From Rhodococcus sp. 06-462-5 (GTDB lineage Bacteria; Actinomycetota; Actinomycetes; Mycobacteriales; Mycobacteriaceae), in NCBI RefSeq assembly GCF_002258315.1, contig NZ_NOYD01000008.1:62001-126000 (forward strand): a stretch of DNA of 64,000 bases, given 5' to 3'. Positions 1 through 8,434 of this stretch are shown here, piece after piece (within the stretch, counting starts at the first letter, position 1; each line of letters opens with the position of its first letter). The translations under genes and the position numbers were made by a program. The notes beneath the pieces are model-generated. The model was given only the letters and a program-made list of their open reading frames with translations. It was not told where the DNA came from and made no database searches.

Positions 1-62
1 AGAAGTCCGAGAACGAAGAACACTGCGCCCAGCTCGGTGAGGGCAAGTGCGCTCTCGGCCAC
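1..62 (-). CDS. Cation:proton antiporter (KefB-like), N-terminal fragment
   Basis: Only the first 20 codons are in the window; the gene continues past base 1. A GTG at 62-60 opens a frame reading MAESALALTELGAVFFVLGL, a hydrophobic first membrane helix typical of CPA2 (KefB/Nha-type) antiporters in actinobacteria. It starts 20 nt after the stop of the TrkA-C gene on the same strand. Such a regulatory subunit/antiporter pair is a recurrent arrangement, so the family call rests largely on context. The function (K+ or Na+ exchange for protons at the cytoplasmic membrane) is inferred. Confidence 0.6.
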   Translation of the reverse strand, partial: MAESALALTELGAVFFVLGL

Positions 63-81
63 TGTTCAGACCCGACTGATC

Positions 82-564
82 TCAGGCATTACCGAGCAAC
101 TTGGTCGCTGCGTCCAGTCCGTCCGCGGTACCGACGGCGACCAGAAGGTCACCCGCGGCCAACGTGAAGTCGGGGGTGGGGGACGGTTGTACCTGACCGG
201 CGCGCATGACAGCGACGACCGATACCCCGGTTTTGGTGCGCATCGTGGTCTCGCCGAGTGTGCGGCTGACGAACCGTGAATTCGCGCGAATGGGAAGCTG
301 GCGGGTGTTGATTCCGGGGAGGTCGCGATGCTCTTCCCCGAGTTGAGCGATGAGTTGCGGCGACCCGAGCAGATTGCCCAGGGCCGCCGCTTCCTCATTG
401 CTCAACGTGATGGATTCCTGCGTCGCATCGGGGTCGTCCTTGCGCGAGACGATCAACTCGTTCGCGCCGTCCTTGCGGGTGATGACGCCTATGCGACGCC
501 CGGAAGCGAGGGCGAAATCCTTCCGCACCCCGATTCCCGGCAGCAGGGTCACTTCGACGTTCAT
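82..564 (-). CDS. TrkA-C domain cation:proton antiporter regulatory subunit
   Basis: A soluble 160-residue protein. Its C-terminal half (about 85-158) looks like a TrkA-C (RCK-C) domain, with alternating strands ending in an AAGDLLVAVGTADGLD segment, the usual RCK-C close. The N-terminal half resembles the KhtT-type N domain. Family members gate partner CPA2 antiporters in response to nucleotides or pH. The antiporter itself starts 20 nt downstream (1-62), which supports this role. The ATG at 564 is the first in frame and gives a normal family length. Confidence 0.8.
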   Translation of the reverse strand: MNVEVTLLPGIGVRKDFALASGRRIGVITRKDGANELIVSRKDDPDATQESITLSNEEAAALGNLLGSPQLIAQLGEEHRDLPGINTRQLPIRANSRFVSRTLGETTMRTKTGVSVVAVMRAGQVQPSPTPDFTLAAGDLLVAVGTADGLDAATKLLGNA

Positions 565-611
565 GGTCGAAATGCTAGCCCTGCAGGTAACGCGTTATCG
601 CAAGTTGTGAA

Positions 612-926
612 TCAGGATGCGACGGCAGCCAGGAGGGCTTCGCGCTGGTTTGCACCGAGTCCACCGATACGGCGGGTATCGGCGATGGACAGCTGCTCGA
701 GCAGCTGTGCGGCGCGCACGGAACCAACACCCGGCAGGGCCTTGATCAGGGCGGACACCTTGGTCTTCTTGACGATCTCGTCGTTCTCCGCCTTGGCGAG
801 AACGTCAGCGACGCTGAGTTCGCCGGACTTGACGGATGCGAGCAGCTTCGACCGCGCAGTGCGTGCCTCGGCCGCCTTGGCCAGCGCCGCGGTGCGCTGT
901 TCCGGTGTCAATACTGGTAAAGCCAT
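612..926 (-). CDS. Integration host factor, actinobacterial type (mIHF paralogue)
   Basis: A 104-residue nucleoid-associated protein of the actinobacterial mIHF family. It has the N-terminal MALPxLTPEQR segment, a basic helix, the KVSALIKALPGVGSVRA helix-two-turn-helix DNA-binding region (about 55-72) and the RRIGGLGANQ tail. The ATG at 926 follows a good GAGGAGAA ribosome site; the frame extends upstream, but that extension is arginine-rich noise. The canonical mIHF gene usually lies beside gmk. Here no gmk is present, so this is probably a second copy, and its SVKSGELSV insert departs from the usual sequence. DNA compaction is the expected role. Confidence 0.85.
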   Translation of the reverse strand: MALPVLTPEQRTAALAKAAEARTARSKLLASVKSGELSVADVLAKAENDEIVKKTKVSALIKALPGVGSVRAAQLLEQLSIADTRRIGGLGANQREALLAAVAS

Positions 927-1160
927 GGCCTGTTCTCCTCGATTGTGGTGACCCGTCGCTCGTTGACAGGTCTCGACCCTCTTGCATCGTGCCTGGTGGC
1001 TCTCCCAATCTAACCGAACAACACGACTGTCATTCCGGTCGAGCCACCGAACCTTCCCAGCCAGGCTACGTCCTATCCGATTCGGGGTGTGCCCCGACCA
1101 GCACTTCGGCCCCGTGTCGGCTCTCGAAGGGCGTCGTGTACCGGGCATGTCCGACGCCTC

Positions 1161-1181
1161 CCTGCCCGTCTTTCAGGCAGG
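1161..1181 (-). terminator. Short hairpin at the end of the acyl-CoA ligase gene
   Basis: Inverted repeat CCTGCC (1161-1166) / GGCAGG (1176-1181) with a 9-nt loop overlaps the stop codon of the fadD5-like gene. There is no U-tract, so it is a weak terminator candidate. Confidence 0.3.
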
Positions 1182-2729
1182 TGCAGGCGAGTAGGTCTTC
1201 CTGAGTGCGACCTTGACCACCTTGCCGCTCGCGTTGCGGGGGAGGGCGTCGACGACGACCAATTCCTTGGGGTGTTTGAACCGCGCGAGATGGTCGCCGA
1301 GCCACACGAGAAGCTCGTCGAGTGTCAGGTCGGGGGTGCCCGGTGCATCGTGCAGTGCGACCACTGCGACGGGCACCTCGCCCCATCTGTCGTCGGGGCG
1401 GCCGATCACTGCGGCCTCGAGGATTCGGGGGTGGGAGAACAGGACGTTCTCGACCTCGGCGCAGTAGATGTTCTCGCCGCCGGAGATGATCATGTCCTTC
1501 TTGCGGTCGACGACGAACACGAATCCTTCCTCGTCCTGGCGTACGAGGTCGCCGGAGTGGAACCAGCCGCCGTGGAATGCGTCTGCCGTCGCGTCGGGGT
1601 TCTCCCAGTATTCGCGCATCAATGTGGGCCCTCGATAGACGATTTCGCCGATCTCGCCCTGCGCCACGTCGTTCATCTCGTCGTCGACGACGCGTGCTGC
1701 GATGGTCGGGACGACGCGTCCGACGGAGCCGAGTTTGCGGAGGGCGTCGATGCCGTCGAGCACGCAGGTGATGGGCGACATCTCGGTCTGCCCGAAAACC
1801 GCGACGTTCATCGCGCCCGGGAACGTTTCCGACATCGCGCGCAGGACGGTGTCCGATGCCGGGGCGGCACCCCAGGAAATGACCCGCAGGGCAAGTTCTC
1901 TCGGGTTGGCGGCCTGCTCGGCGCACATTGCCTGCCACTGCACGGGAACGAGAAACAGGTTGGTGACACCCTCGGCGGCGAGTACGTCGAGCAGGGTGCC
2001 CGGATCGAATGCCCCGACCGGGTACACGACGGTGGGAATGCCGAGCAGCAGGCTCGGCGCGAGGCTGCCGAGTGCGGCGATGTGGAACATCGGTGAGGCG
2101 CAGAAGCCGACCTCGTCGGTGGCGCTCATCTGCAGTGCCCGGACGCAGGTGAACGCCTGGGCCTGCATGTTCGCGTGCGTGAGTACCGCGCCCTTGGGTC
2201 TTCCGGTGGTGCCCGAGGTGTACATGATCAGTGCCGGGGCGTCGTCCGGCACGTCGACGGTGTCCGCCGGCTCGGCGGAGGACAGCAGTGTTTCGTAGGC
2301 GTCTCCGACCGTGATGATCCCGGTCAGTGAATCGCTTTGCGCTACAACTGCTTCGGTCAGCGGAGCCAGTGTCTCGTCGGTGATCACCAGGGACGAGCCG
2401 CTGTTCTGCGCGAGAAACGCCACCTCCGGCGGAGTCATCCGGAAGTTCACCGGGACGGCGAGTGCGCCGAGCGCATTGATCGCCAGGACCGCCTCGAGGT
2501 ATTCGGGGCGGTTGAGCATCACGATCAATACCCGGTCACCGAATCCGATTCCGCGGCCGTGCAGCGCGCCCGCGAACCGCGACACGCGGTCGTCGAGTTC
2601 GCGCCAGCTGATCGATCGCCCCTGAAACCGAAGCGCCACTGCTTCGGGCTGCATGAGGGCGTGCCGTCGAACGTGGTTGTTCCAATTGTTTCGGTTGGAC
2701 AATCCGGGTTCGTTGGGGTGAGCGGCCAT
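1173..2729 (-). CDS. fadD5: Long-chain fatty acid-CoA ligase, FadD5-like
   Basis: A 518-residue ANL-superfamily adenylating enzyme that activates a fatty acid to acyl-AMP and then acyl-CoA. Seen directly: P-loop motif MYTSGTTGRPKGA (about 170-182), the GQTEMSP A5 motif (about 315), GWFHSGDL and DRKKDMIISGGENIYCAEVE (about 390-430), and the C-terminal catalytic lysine segment NASGKVVK. The sequence closely resembles mycobacterial FadD5, including the NNWxNHVRRHALMQP start, and that protein is linked to lipid recycling. It is divergently transcribed from a double-TetR regulator 183 nt away, a likely controller. No mce operon is adjacent, unlike in mycobacteria. Confidence 0.9.
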   Translation of the reverse strand: MAAHPNEPGLSNRNNWNNHVRRHALMQPEAVALRFQGRSISWRELDDRVSRFAGALHGRGIGFGDRVLIVMLNRPEYLEAVLAINALGALAVPVNFRMTPPEVAFLAQNSGSSLVITDETLAPLTEAVVAQSDSLTGIITVGDAYETLLSSAEPADTVDVPDDAPALIMYTSGTTGRPKGAVLTHANMQAQAFTCVRALQMSATDEVGFCASPMFHIAALGSLAPSLLLGIPTVVYPVGAFDPGTLLDVLAAEGVTNLFLVPVQWQAMCAEQAANPRELALRVISWGAAPASDTVLRAMSETFPGAMNVAVFGQTEMSPITCVLDGIDALRKLGSVGRVVPTIAARVVDDEMNDVAQGEIGEIVYRGPTLMREYWENPDATADAFHGGWFHSGDLVRQDEEGFVFVVDRKKDMIISGGENIYCAEVENVLFSHPRILEAAVIGRPDDRWGEVPVAVVALHDAPGTPDLTLDELLVWLGDHLARFKHPKELVVVDALPRNASGKVVKVALRKTYSPAPA

Positions 2730-2830
2730 CGCCGGTTCCTCTCGTCAGCCGTGGCGGGATCGAATGTGATGCAGCTTACAGACTGCGTGCCGCTTTGTCC
2801 GGAACTCCGTCGGCTGCATTTCGGCTGGTC

Positions 2831-2856
2831 AATGACGCATTAAGTTTGTGGTCATT
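2831..2856. promoter_or_regulatory. Possible operator in the fadD5/TetR divergent region
   Basis: AATGAC (2831-2836) and GTCATT (2851-2856) form a 6-bp inverted repeat around an AT-rich centre, upstream of a TACTAT (-10 like) at 2871-2876. It lies between the divergent acyl-CoA ligase and regulator genes, where a TetR-type operator would be expected. The match is short. Confidence 0.3.
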
Positions 2857-2912
2857 CGCATCGATCCCGTTACTATGAGCAATCGAGACGACCGGCGCGG
2901 CGAGGTGAGGCG

Positions 2913-4115
2913 ATGAGCGAGACAGGTACGACGGCGCAGCGGCGTCGGCCACGGAATCGAAAGTCGCAGATTCTGGTGGCCGCGGCCGAGGCCTTCAGCG
3001 AGCGCGGCTATCACCCCGTCGGAATCGAGGACATCGCCGCCACCGTCGGCATTTCCGGACCTGCGCTGTACCGGCACTTTCCGACCAAGTACTCCCTGTT
3101 CGTCGACACCGTCATGCGGATGACCGATTCCTTGGTCGCTGCAACCGATCCGGCCGTCATCGATCCGGTCGTCGTCGAGCTGGAGGGTCCGCAGGCCCGA
3201 ATCGACGCGGTCATCGGTGCCATCATCGCCACCACCATCGACAATCGCCGCACCGGTGGGTTGTATCGATGGGAGGGACGGTATCTCGTCGGTTCGGACC
3301 GCGAATACCTACGCCGAGCGTTGCGAACGGTGCACGAGCGGGTGACGGCCCCGTTGCGACAGCTTCGCCCCGATCTGTCCGAGGCAGACGCCGCACTGCT
3401 GGCCACGGCGTCGATCAGTGTGGTCGCCAGCATCACCGCTCATCGATCGGCGTTGTCGGCCAAGCAGATCGAGGAGTCGATGCTCACTGCCGCGCGGTCG
3501 GTCCTGCGGACCGAACTTCCGCAGCAGGGCAACGAATCCCCCCACCGCGACTCCGTGCCGGAGCATGCATCGAAACGCGAAGAGCTGCTGCATCATTCGA
3601 TTCGGCTGTTCTATCTGCACGGCTACCACGAGGTGGGCCTCGACGACATCGGCGCAGCAGCGTCGATCACCGCCTCCAGTGTGTACCGCTACTTTCCCAG
3701 CAAAGCCGAGTTGCTCGAGGCCGCGTTGCATCGTGCCAACGACCAGCTCACCGACACCCTCGCCGGTGCGCTCGAGCACTCGAACTCCCCGGTCGACGCG
3801 GTGCGGACGTTCGCCAGGCTGTACACCGAATTGACCTTCCGGCAGGGCGAACTCGTGGCCGTGTACTTCGCCGAGATCGGAAATCTACCGGCCGATCGGC
3901 GCACGACACTGCGCCGGATTCAGCGACACAACGTCGACGGCTGGGCGCAGCTACTGCGTGAGGCCCGGCCGAACACGAGCGTGGTGATGTCGAAATTTCT
4001 CATCCACGCCGCTCTCGGGTTGGTCTTCGACGTCGGTCGCACGGTGCGGTTCGAGCGGTCCGACCGAACCATGGCCCGCGTGCAACAGACGATGACGGCG
4101 GTACTGCTGGGATGA
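2913..4115 (+). CDS. Tandem TetR-family regulator (two TetR units fused)
   Basis: A 400-residue protein made of two complete TetR-like units. The first has a helix-turn-helix at about 18-65 (GIEDIAATVGISGPALYRHFPTK) with its own ligand-binding half. The second has a helix-turn-helix at about 218-265 (GLDDIGAAASITASSVYRYFPSK) and a second ligand half. A typical TetR is about 200 residues, so this equals a covalent dimer or fused pair. The ATG follows GAGGTGAGG. It is divergent from the fadD5-like ligase and is presumably a lipid-responsive repressor of that gene. Confidence 0.88.
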   Translation: MSETGTTAQRRRPRNRKSQILVAAAEAFSERGYHPVGIEDIAATVGISGPALYRHFPTKYSLFVDTVMRMTDSLVAATDPAVIDPVVVELEGPQARIDAVIGAIIATTIDNRRTGGLYRWEGRYLVGSDREYLRRALRTVHERVTAPLRQLRPDLSEADAALLATASISVVASITAHRSALSAKQIEESMLTAARSVLRTELPQQGNESPHRDSVPEHASKREELLHHSIRLFYLHGYHEVGLDDIGAAASITASSVYRYFPSKAELLEAALHRANDQLTDTLAGALEHSNSPVDAVRTFARLYTELTFRQGELVAVYFAEIGNLPADRRTTLRRIQRHNVDGWAQLLREARPNTSVVMSKFLIHAALGLVFDVGRTVRFERSDRTMARVQQTMTAVLLG

Positions 4116-4126
4116 ACCCTCCGCAT

Positions 4127-5023
4127 TCAGGCCGGAGTCGGTACAGCGGAATACGGGCACGCCGCAGCGCCCAGATCCCGAGGGCTGTAGCCGACGGGAT
4201 AGCCGGGGTAGGTCCTGTTCGACGCGTCGGCGGTGGCCCGCGATCGCGTTCGCTTGGGTAGGAACCGCTCGACGCGGGCCCTGGCGCGCAGAGCCCGCAC
4301 GGCCACCCGTTCGACCGTCGGTGAGCCCGCGGGGAACCCGAAGGCACCGGCCATCCGGTCGTCCAGCAGCGCGAACACTCCCTGCTTCACGGCGGGGGTC
4401 AGCGCAGCGGGATACCAGGAGCAGTACAGATCGAGCGTGTACGTACCGATCCGACGATTGTCTTCGGTGAAGCGGAACGTCCGCTCCTCGTAGTCGAGCT
4501 TGAACTGCGCGAACTCGGTGTACGACTCGGGAATGTTCTTGATGCCCATCCGCTTTCCCACTTCGCGGTAGAAGTGGAACGTCGCCAGTCTTTCCTTGGG
4601 GTGCAGGCGACGCCATCCGTAGGTGTCGATCCACTCGATCGGCTCGTAGATGAACGTCGTCAACACGTACAGCATGTCGTCGTTCGAGATGTCGTACTGC
4701 CCGTGCATTCGGTTGACCATCCGAAGCGACTCACGCCCCCGCTCGGAGTCGTAGCCGTGCTCGAGCAGTTCGGCCATCAGCAGTGAGGTGTCGTCGTAGC
4801 GCTTCTGGGGTCGGTTCTCGAATTCGCCGGTCTCGGCCAACAGCGCCGAGATGGTCGGCACGCAGTAGGTACGGAACAACGCGAACTCGAGTGAACGCTG
4901 GTAGTCCCACGGGAACTCGTAGCCGGCGGTGATGCGGTGGATCGTGTGACAATCCCGCACCGGGTCGAGTTCCTCGATGCGCCGCAGCCAGCCGAAGCGC
5001 CCCCTCTTCGGCGTGATGTCCAT
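4127..5023 (-). CDS. DUF2236 (MpaB/Lcp-like) putative oxygenase, copy 1
   Basis: A 298-residue member of the DUF2236 family, named for fungal MpaB and related to latex-clearing protein Lcp, a b-type haem dioxygenase. Recognisable features are the N-terminal HRITAGYEFPWDYQRSLEFALFRTY region, the central DMLYVLTTFIYEPIEWIDTYGWR block and the FHFYREVGKRMGI helix. Biochemical function is unknown for most actinobacterial members. Only 3 nt separate it from the upstream aldehyde dehydrogenase, so the two are co-transcribed and might oxidise the same substrate. Two more DUF2236 genes occur at 9.1 and 13.3 kb. Confidence 0.8.
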   Translation of the reverse strand: MDITPKRGRFGWLRRIEELDPVRDCHTIHRITAGYEFPWDYQRSLEFALFRTYCVPTISALLAETGEFENRPQKRYDDTSLLMAELLEHGYDSERGRESLRMVNRMHGQYDISNDDMLYVLTTFIYEPIEWIDTYGWRRLHPKERLATFHFYREVGKRMGIKNIPESYTEFAQFKLDYEERTFRFTEDNRRIGTYTLDLYCSWYPAALTPAVKQGVFALLDDRMAGAFGFPAGSPTVERVAVRALRARARVERFLPKRTRSRATADASNRTYPGYPVGYSPRDLGAAACPYSAVPTPA

Positions 5024-5026
5024 GGC

Positions 5027-6523
5027 TCAGCCCCGTCCGTGCCGAAGCTTCAGTGCCAGCACGGAGAGCTTCATGTTGCGTGCTTTGCGCTTCATCGTCA
5101 GCAGATTGACCGGGGCTGCGAAACTCTGCACGGTCAACGATTTGACGGTGCTGAACTCGCGCAGGCCGTCGGCCCCGTGGATGCGGCCGAATCCGGAGTC
5201 ACCCGTGCCGCCGAACGGCAGCGCTGGAACACCGGCGAATCCGAGGACCGAATTGACCGTCACAACACCACAATCGAGCTTCTCGGCGGCGCGTCTGCCC
5301 ACCGCTCCGTCCTGGGTGAACACCGATGCGCCGAGTCCGTACTTGGACGCGTTGGCCCGTTCGATGGCCTCGTCCAGATCGCGAACCTTGTTGACCACCA
5401 CGGTCGGACCGAAGGTCTCTTCGGTGATCGCAGTCGAATCCTCGGGTACGTCGGTGAGAACCACCGGGTCGATGTACGGCCCGTGCAGCGACTCGAGTCC
5501 GCCGACGACGGCCTTGCCGCCCTTGGCCAGAGCGTCCTCGATCTGGCCTCGCACGATCTCGCTCTGCTTGCCCAGTGTCATCGGACCGTAGGACGAGGTC
5601 TTCGTTCCGCCGGGCTTCAGGGCTTTGACCGCAGCGGTGAATTCGCCCACGAATCGGTCGTACACCGGAGCTGCGACGTAGATGCGTTCGACGCCGGCGC
5701 AGGTCTGCCCGGCGTTACCCATCGCTCCGAACGTTGCGAATTCCACTGCGGCAGTGATATCCGCGTCTGCGTCCACGAGCATCGCGTCCTTGCCACCGCA
5801 CTCGGCGACCAGTGGGGTCAGCGACTTCGCGCAGGTGGCCATGACCTTCTTGGCCGTGGCGGTGGAGCCGGTGAACGCGATCTTGTCGACGCCGGATTCG
5901 ACGAGGGCGGTGCCGGTGGATCCGTCGCCGGTGATCGTCTGGAACACCGGGTGCGGAGCGGCCAGTGACTGCCACTTCTCGGCCAACCAGGTCCCGACGC
6001 CCGGCGTCAGTTCACTGGGTTTGAACACCACGGTGTTGCCGGCCGCGAGGGCGTAGGCGATGGAACCCATCGGGGTGTAGAGCGGGTAGTTCCAGGGACC
6101 GATGACTCCGACGACACCGAACGGGCGATACCCGACGTAGGCCTTCTGGTTCACTGCGAGCAGGCCTGACCCGACCTTGCGCTGTCGCAGAATCTTCTCG
6201 GCGTTGCGGGCGGCCCAGTCGAGGTGTTCGACGCCGAGCATGACCTCGAGCAGTGAGTCCTCGTCGGGTTTGCCGGTTTCGGCGGCGATGACGGTAGCGA
6301 GGCTCGCGGCGTCCTTGGCGATGGCTGACTTGAATTCGAGCAGCCATCGTTTGCGTCCGACGAAGCCCTGCACGTCCCACCATCGCGCGGCCGACCGGGC
6401 TCGAGCGACGGCGATGTCGACCTCGGCGGTGCCCGCGATCGGATACGTGGCGAGTGCGACACCTGTTCTGGGGTCGAGGCTTTCGAAGGTGCTCTCGTTC
6501 GTTCGTTCGATCTGGTCCGTCAC
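5027..6523 (-). CDS. NAD(P)-dependent aldehyde dehydrogenase (succinate-semialdehyde type)
   Basis: A 498-residue ALDH-superfamily enzyme oxidising an aldehyde to a carboxylate. Cofactor-binding GPWNYPLYTP and the GSTATAKKV loop are visible; the catalytic Glu is in LVAECGGKDAML and the catalytic Cys in NAGQTCAGVERIY. The overall layout matches the GabD2-like class of actinobacteria. The substrate cannot be read from sequence. It is the first gene of an operon with DUF2236 copy 1 and diverges from an acyl-CoA dehydrogenase, suggesting catabolism of an alkyl or acyl compound. A symmetric operator candidate lies at 6548-6568. Confidence 0.9.
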   Translation of the reverse strand: MTDQIERTNESTFESLDPRTGVALATYPIAGTAEVDIAVARARSAARWWDVQGFVGRKRWLLEFKSAIAKDAASLATVIAAETGKPDEDSLLEVMLGVEHLDWAARNAEKILRQRKVGSGLLAVNQKAYVGYRPFGVVGVIGPWNYPLYTPMGSIAYALAAGNTVVFKPSELTPGVGTWLAEKWQSLAAPHPVFQTITGDGSTGTALVESGVDKIAFTGSTATAKKVMATCAKSLTPLVAECGGKDAMLVDADADITAAVEFATFGAMGNAGQTCAGVERIYVAAPVYDRFVGEFTAAVKALKPGGTKTSSYGPMTLGKQSEIVRGQIEDALAKGGKAVVGGLESLHGPYIDPVVLTDVPEDSTAITEETFGPTVVVNKVRDLDEAIERANASKYGLGASVFTQDGAVGRRAAEKLDCGVVTVNSVLGFAGVPALPFGGTGDSGFGRIHGADGLREFSTVKSLTVQSFAAPVNLLTMKRKARNMKLSVLALKLRHGRG

Positions 6524-6547
6524 GGGCTCTATCCTCCAGCAGATCGC

Positions 6548-6568
6548 ATCACATATATTTGATGTGAT
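6548..6568. promoter_or_regulatory. Palindromic operator candidate between divergent operons
   Basis: ATCACAT (6548-6554) and ATGTGAT (6562-6568) are perfect inverted repeats around a 7-nt AT-rich centre. The site lies 25 nt upstream of the aldehyde dehydrogenase ATG and 79 nt upstream of the acyl-CoA dehydrogenase ATG. The size and symmetry suit a dimeric helix-turn-helix repressor; the GntR/FCD protein at 7796-8434 is the nearest candidate. Confidence 0.5.
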
Positions 6569-6646
6569 TCAATGTTGTCCAGGACACACTATGCGTCGTA
6601 TTCGGTTGCTACAACCCCCGCCGCCCCGATGTGCAGGAGCCGATCC

Positions 6647-7789
6647 ATGAGTATCGATCTCACCCAGGAACAGACCGCGTTCGCGCAGGCGGTCGCATCC
6701 TTCTGTGCCAAGGAAGCGGGCACCCGCGCCCAACGGGACGAACTCACCGAGCACGGCGCACACAGTCACAACCAGGCGCTCTACGACAAGATGGCCGAGC
6801 TGGGCTGGTTGGGCGCGATCATCTCCGAGGAGCACGGGGGAGCGGGCGGCAGCACCGTCGACCTGTGCATCCTGCTCGAAGAATCTGCCAAGGCCATGGC
6901 GCCCATCGGCGGCATCGGCCCCACCTTGATCACCGGCGCGGCGTACGAGAAGTTCGGCACACCCGCGCAGAAGGACACAGTTCTCGGCGGCATCGTCGCC
7001 GGCCGAAGCTACTCGATCTCCATGTCCGAGCCCGAAGCCGGCTCTGATGTGGGAAATCTGACCTGCCGCGCCGAGAAGACCGACTCCGGCTGGCTGATCA
7101 ACGGCCAGAAGACCTGGTGCTCGAATGCGCATTTCGCCGATCGGATCCTGCTCGTCGCACGTACGGGCAGAGAAGGTGGCAAGCACGAGGGTCTGACGAT
7201 GTTCGACGTCCCGGCCGATATCGAGGGCCTGAACATCGTCGGCATCGACACGATGGGTGGCAAGGAAGTCAACGACCTCTACTTCACCGACTGTGCACTG
7301 CCCGAGGACGCGGTGGTCGGAGTGGAAGGTCAAGGATGGTCGCAGCTGATGACCGGCCTGAACATCGAGCGTCTCATTCTCGCGGCGATGATGCTCGGCA
7401 CTGCGCAACGAGCGTTCGACGACACACTCGACTTCATCACCCAGCGAAAGCAATTCGGCAGGCCCGTCGGGACGTTCCAAGCACTGCGACATCGCATCGC
7501 CGATCTGGCCACCGAGATCGAGTGCGGACGGCTGCTGGTCTACCACGTGGCTCGATTGGTCGACGAGAACCCGACGAAGCTGTTCCCGCGAGAGGCGTCG
7601 ATGGCCAAGCTCAAGCTCACCGAGACCGCGAAGAAGGTGGCACTGGAGGGCATGCAGATGATGGGCGGCTACGGGTACGCCACCGAATTCGACATGGAGA
7701 AGCACGTCCGGACGACTCTCGTGTCCTCGATCTACGGCGGTACCAATGAGATTCAGCGTGACATCATCGGCAAGACGTACGGACTCTAG
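6647..7789 (+). CDS. Acyl-CoA dehydrogenase
   Basis: A 380-residue FAD-dependent acyl-CoA dehydrogenase catalysing alpha,beta-desaturation of an acyl-CoA. Seen: the N-terminal helical domain, the middle beta-domain with SISMSEPEAGSDVGNL and GWLINGQKTWCSNA, and the C-terminal domain with RKQFGRPVGTFQALRH, GMQMMGGYGYATEFDMEKHVR and the terminal YGGTNEIQRDIIG motif. The ATG at 6647 follows CAGGAG; an upstream extension of the frame lacks family similarity. A GntR regulator starts 6 nt after the stop, so the two form an operon. Confidence 0.92.
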   Translation: MSIDLTQEQTAFAQAVASFCAKEAGTRAQRDELTEHGAHSHNQALYDKMAELGWLGAIISEEHGGAGGSTVDLCILLEESAKAMAPIGGIGPTLITGAAYEKFGTPAQKDTVLGGIVAGRSYSISMSEPEAGSDVGNLTCRAEKTDSGWLINGQKTWCSNAHFADRILLVARTGREGGKHEGLTMFDVPADIEGLNIVGIDTMGGKEVNDLYFTDCALPEDAVVGVEGQGWSQLMTGLNIERLILAAMMLGTAQRAFDDTLDFITQRKQFGRPVGTFQALRHRIADLATEIECGRLLVYHVARLVDENPTKLFPREASMAKLKLTETAKKVALEGMQMMGGYGYATEFDMEKHVRTTLVSSIYGGTNEIQRDIIGKTYGL

Positions 7790-7795
7790 GCAGTC

Positions 7796-8434
7796 GTGCT
7801 GCATCGCCGCCCGCAGCTCTCGGAGGATGTCGCCGCAAGTATTCGCCGGCAGATCGTCACGGGAGTACTGACACCGGGCACCTTCGTGCGCATCGACGAT
7901 ACGGCGGGCGAGCTCGGGGTCAGTGCCACTCCCGTGCGGGAAGCGTTGGTGTCGTTGCGCGGCGAAGGCCTGGTGGACCTCGTGCCGCGTCGGGGCTACC
8001 GGGTCAACGAGTTGACCGAACGCGACATCGAGGACATCTTCTGGTTGCAGGGCACGATCGCGGCAGCGTTGGCCGGCCGCGCCGCGCGGCACATCACGAA
8101 CGAACAGATCGAGGCGCTTGGCACCGTGAACGAACGATTGCGTGACGCCGTGGCCCGATCCGACTTCGAATCGGTGGAGTCCTGCGAGTTCGAATTCCAC
8201 AGGCACATCAACAGATTCGCCGGGGGAACCAAGCTGGCCTGGTTTCTCCTCGGTGCTGTGAGATACACACCCTCGCGGCTGTATGCGTCGAACAGGCAAT
8301 GGGGTGAGCACGCGGTCCGCCATCACGAACAGTTGATCGAGGCATTCCGGCGGCGCGACGTCGAGCTCGTCGGCGACCTGACGTGCAGGCACTTCCTCGC
8401 CGGGGCCGAGCTGGTGCCTCGGCTAACGGGGTGA
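7796..8434 (+). CDS. GntR-family regulator with FCD domain
   Basis: A 212-residue GntR/FadR-type transcription factor. The winged helix-turn-helix occupies about 5-72 (SIRRQIVTGVLTPGTFVRIDDTAGELGVSATPVREAL...). The all-helical FCD effector domain follows, with likely metal/ligand residues in EFHRHINRFAG and the late HHEQLIEAFRRRD and CRHFL segments. It starts with GTG 6 nt after the acyl-CoA dehydrogenase stop. It likely controls its own operon and the divergent aldehyde dehydrogenase operon through the palindrome at 6548-6568 (inference). Its end overlaps the convergent TetR gene by 12 nt. Confidence 0.88.
   Translation: MLHRRPQLSEDVAASIRRQIVTGVLTPGTFVRIDDTAGELGVSATPVREALVSLRGEGLVDLVPRRGYRVNELTERDIEDIFWLQGTIAAALAGRAARHITNEQIEALGTVNERLRDAVARSDFESVESCEFEFHRHINRFAGGTKLAWFLLGAVRYTPSRLYASNRQWGEHAVRHHEQLIEAFRRRDVELVGDLTCRHFLAGAELVPRLTG

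Noticed and set aside
6569..8392. 607-codon frame antisense to acyl-CoA dehydrogenase and GntR genes
   Set aside because: Explained as a shadow of two conserved plus-strand genes.
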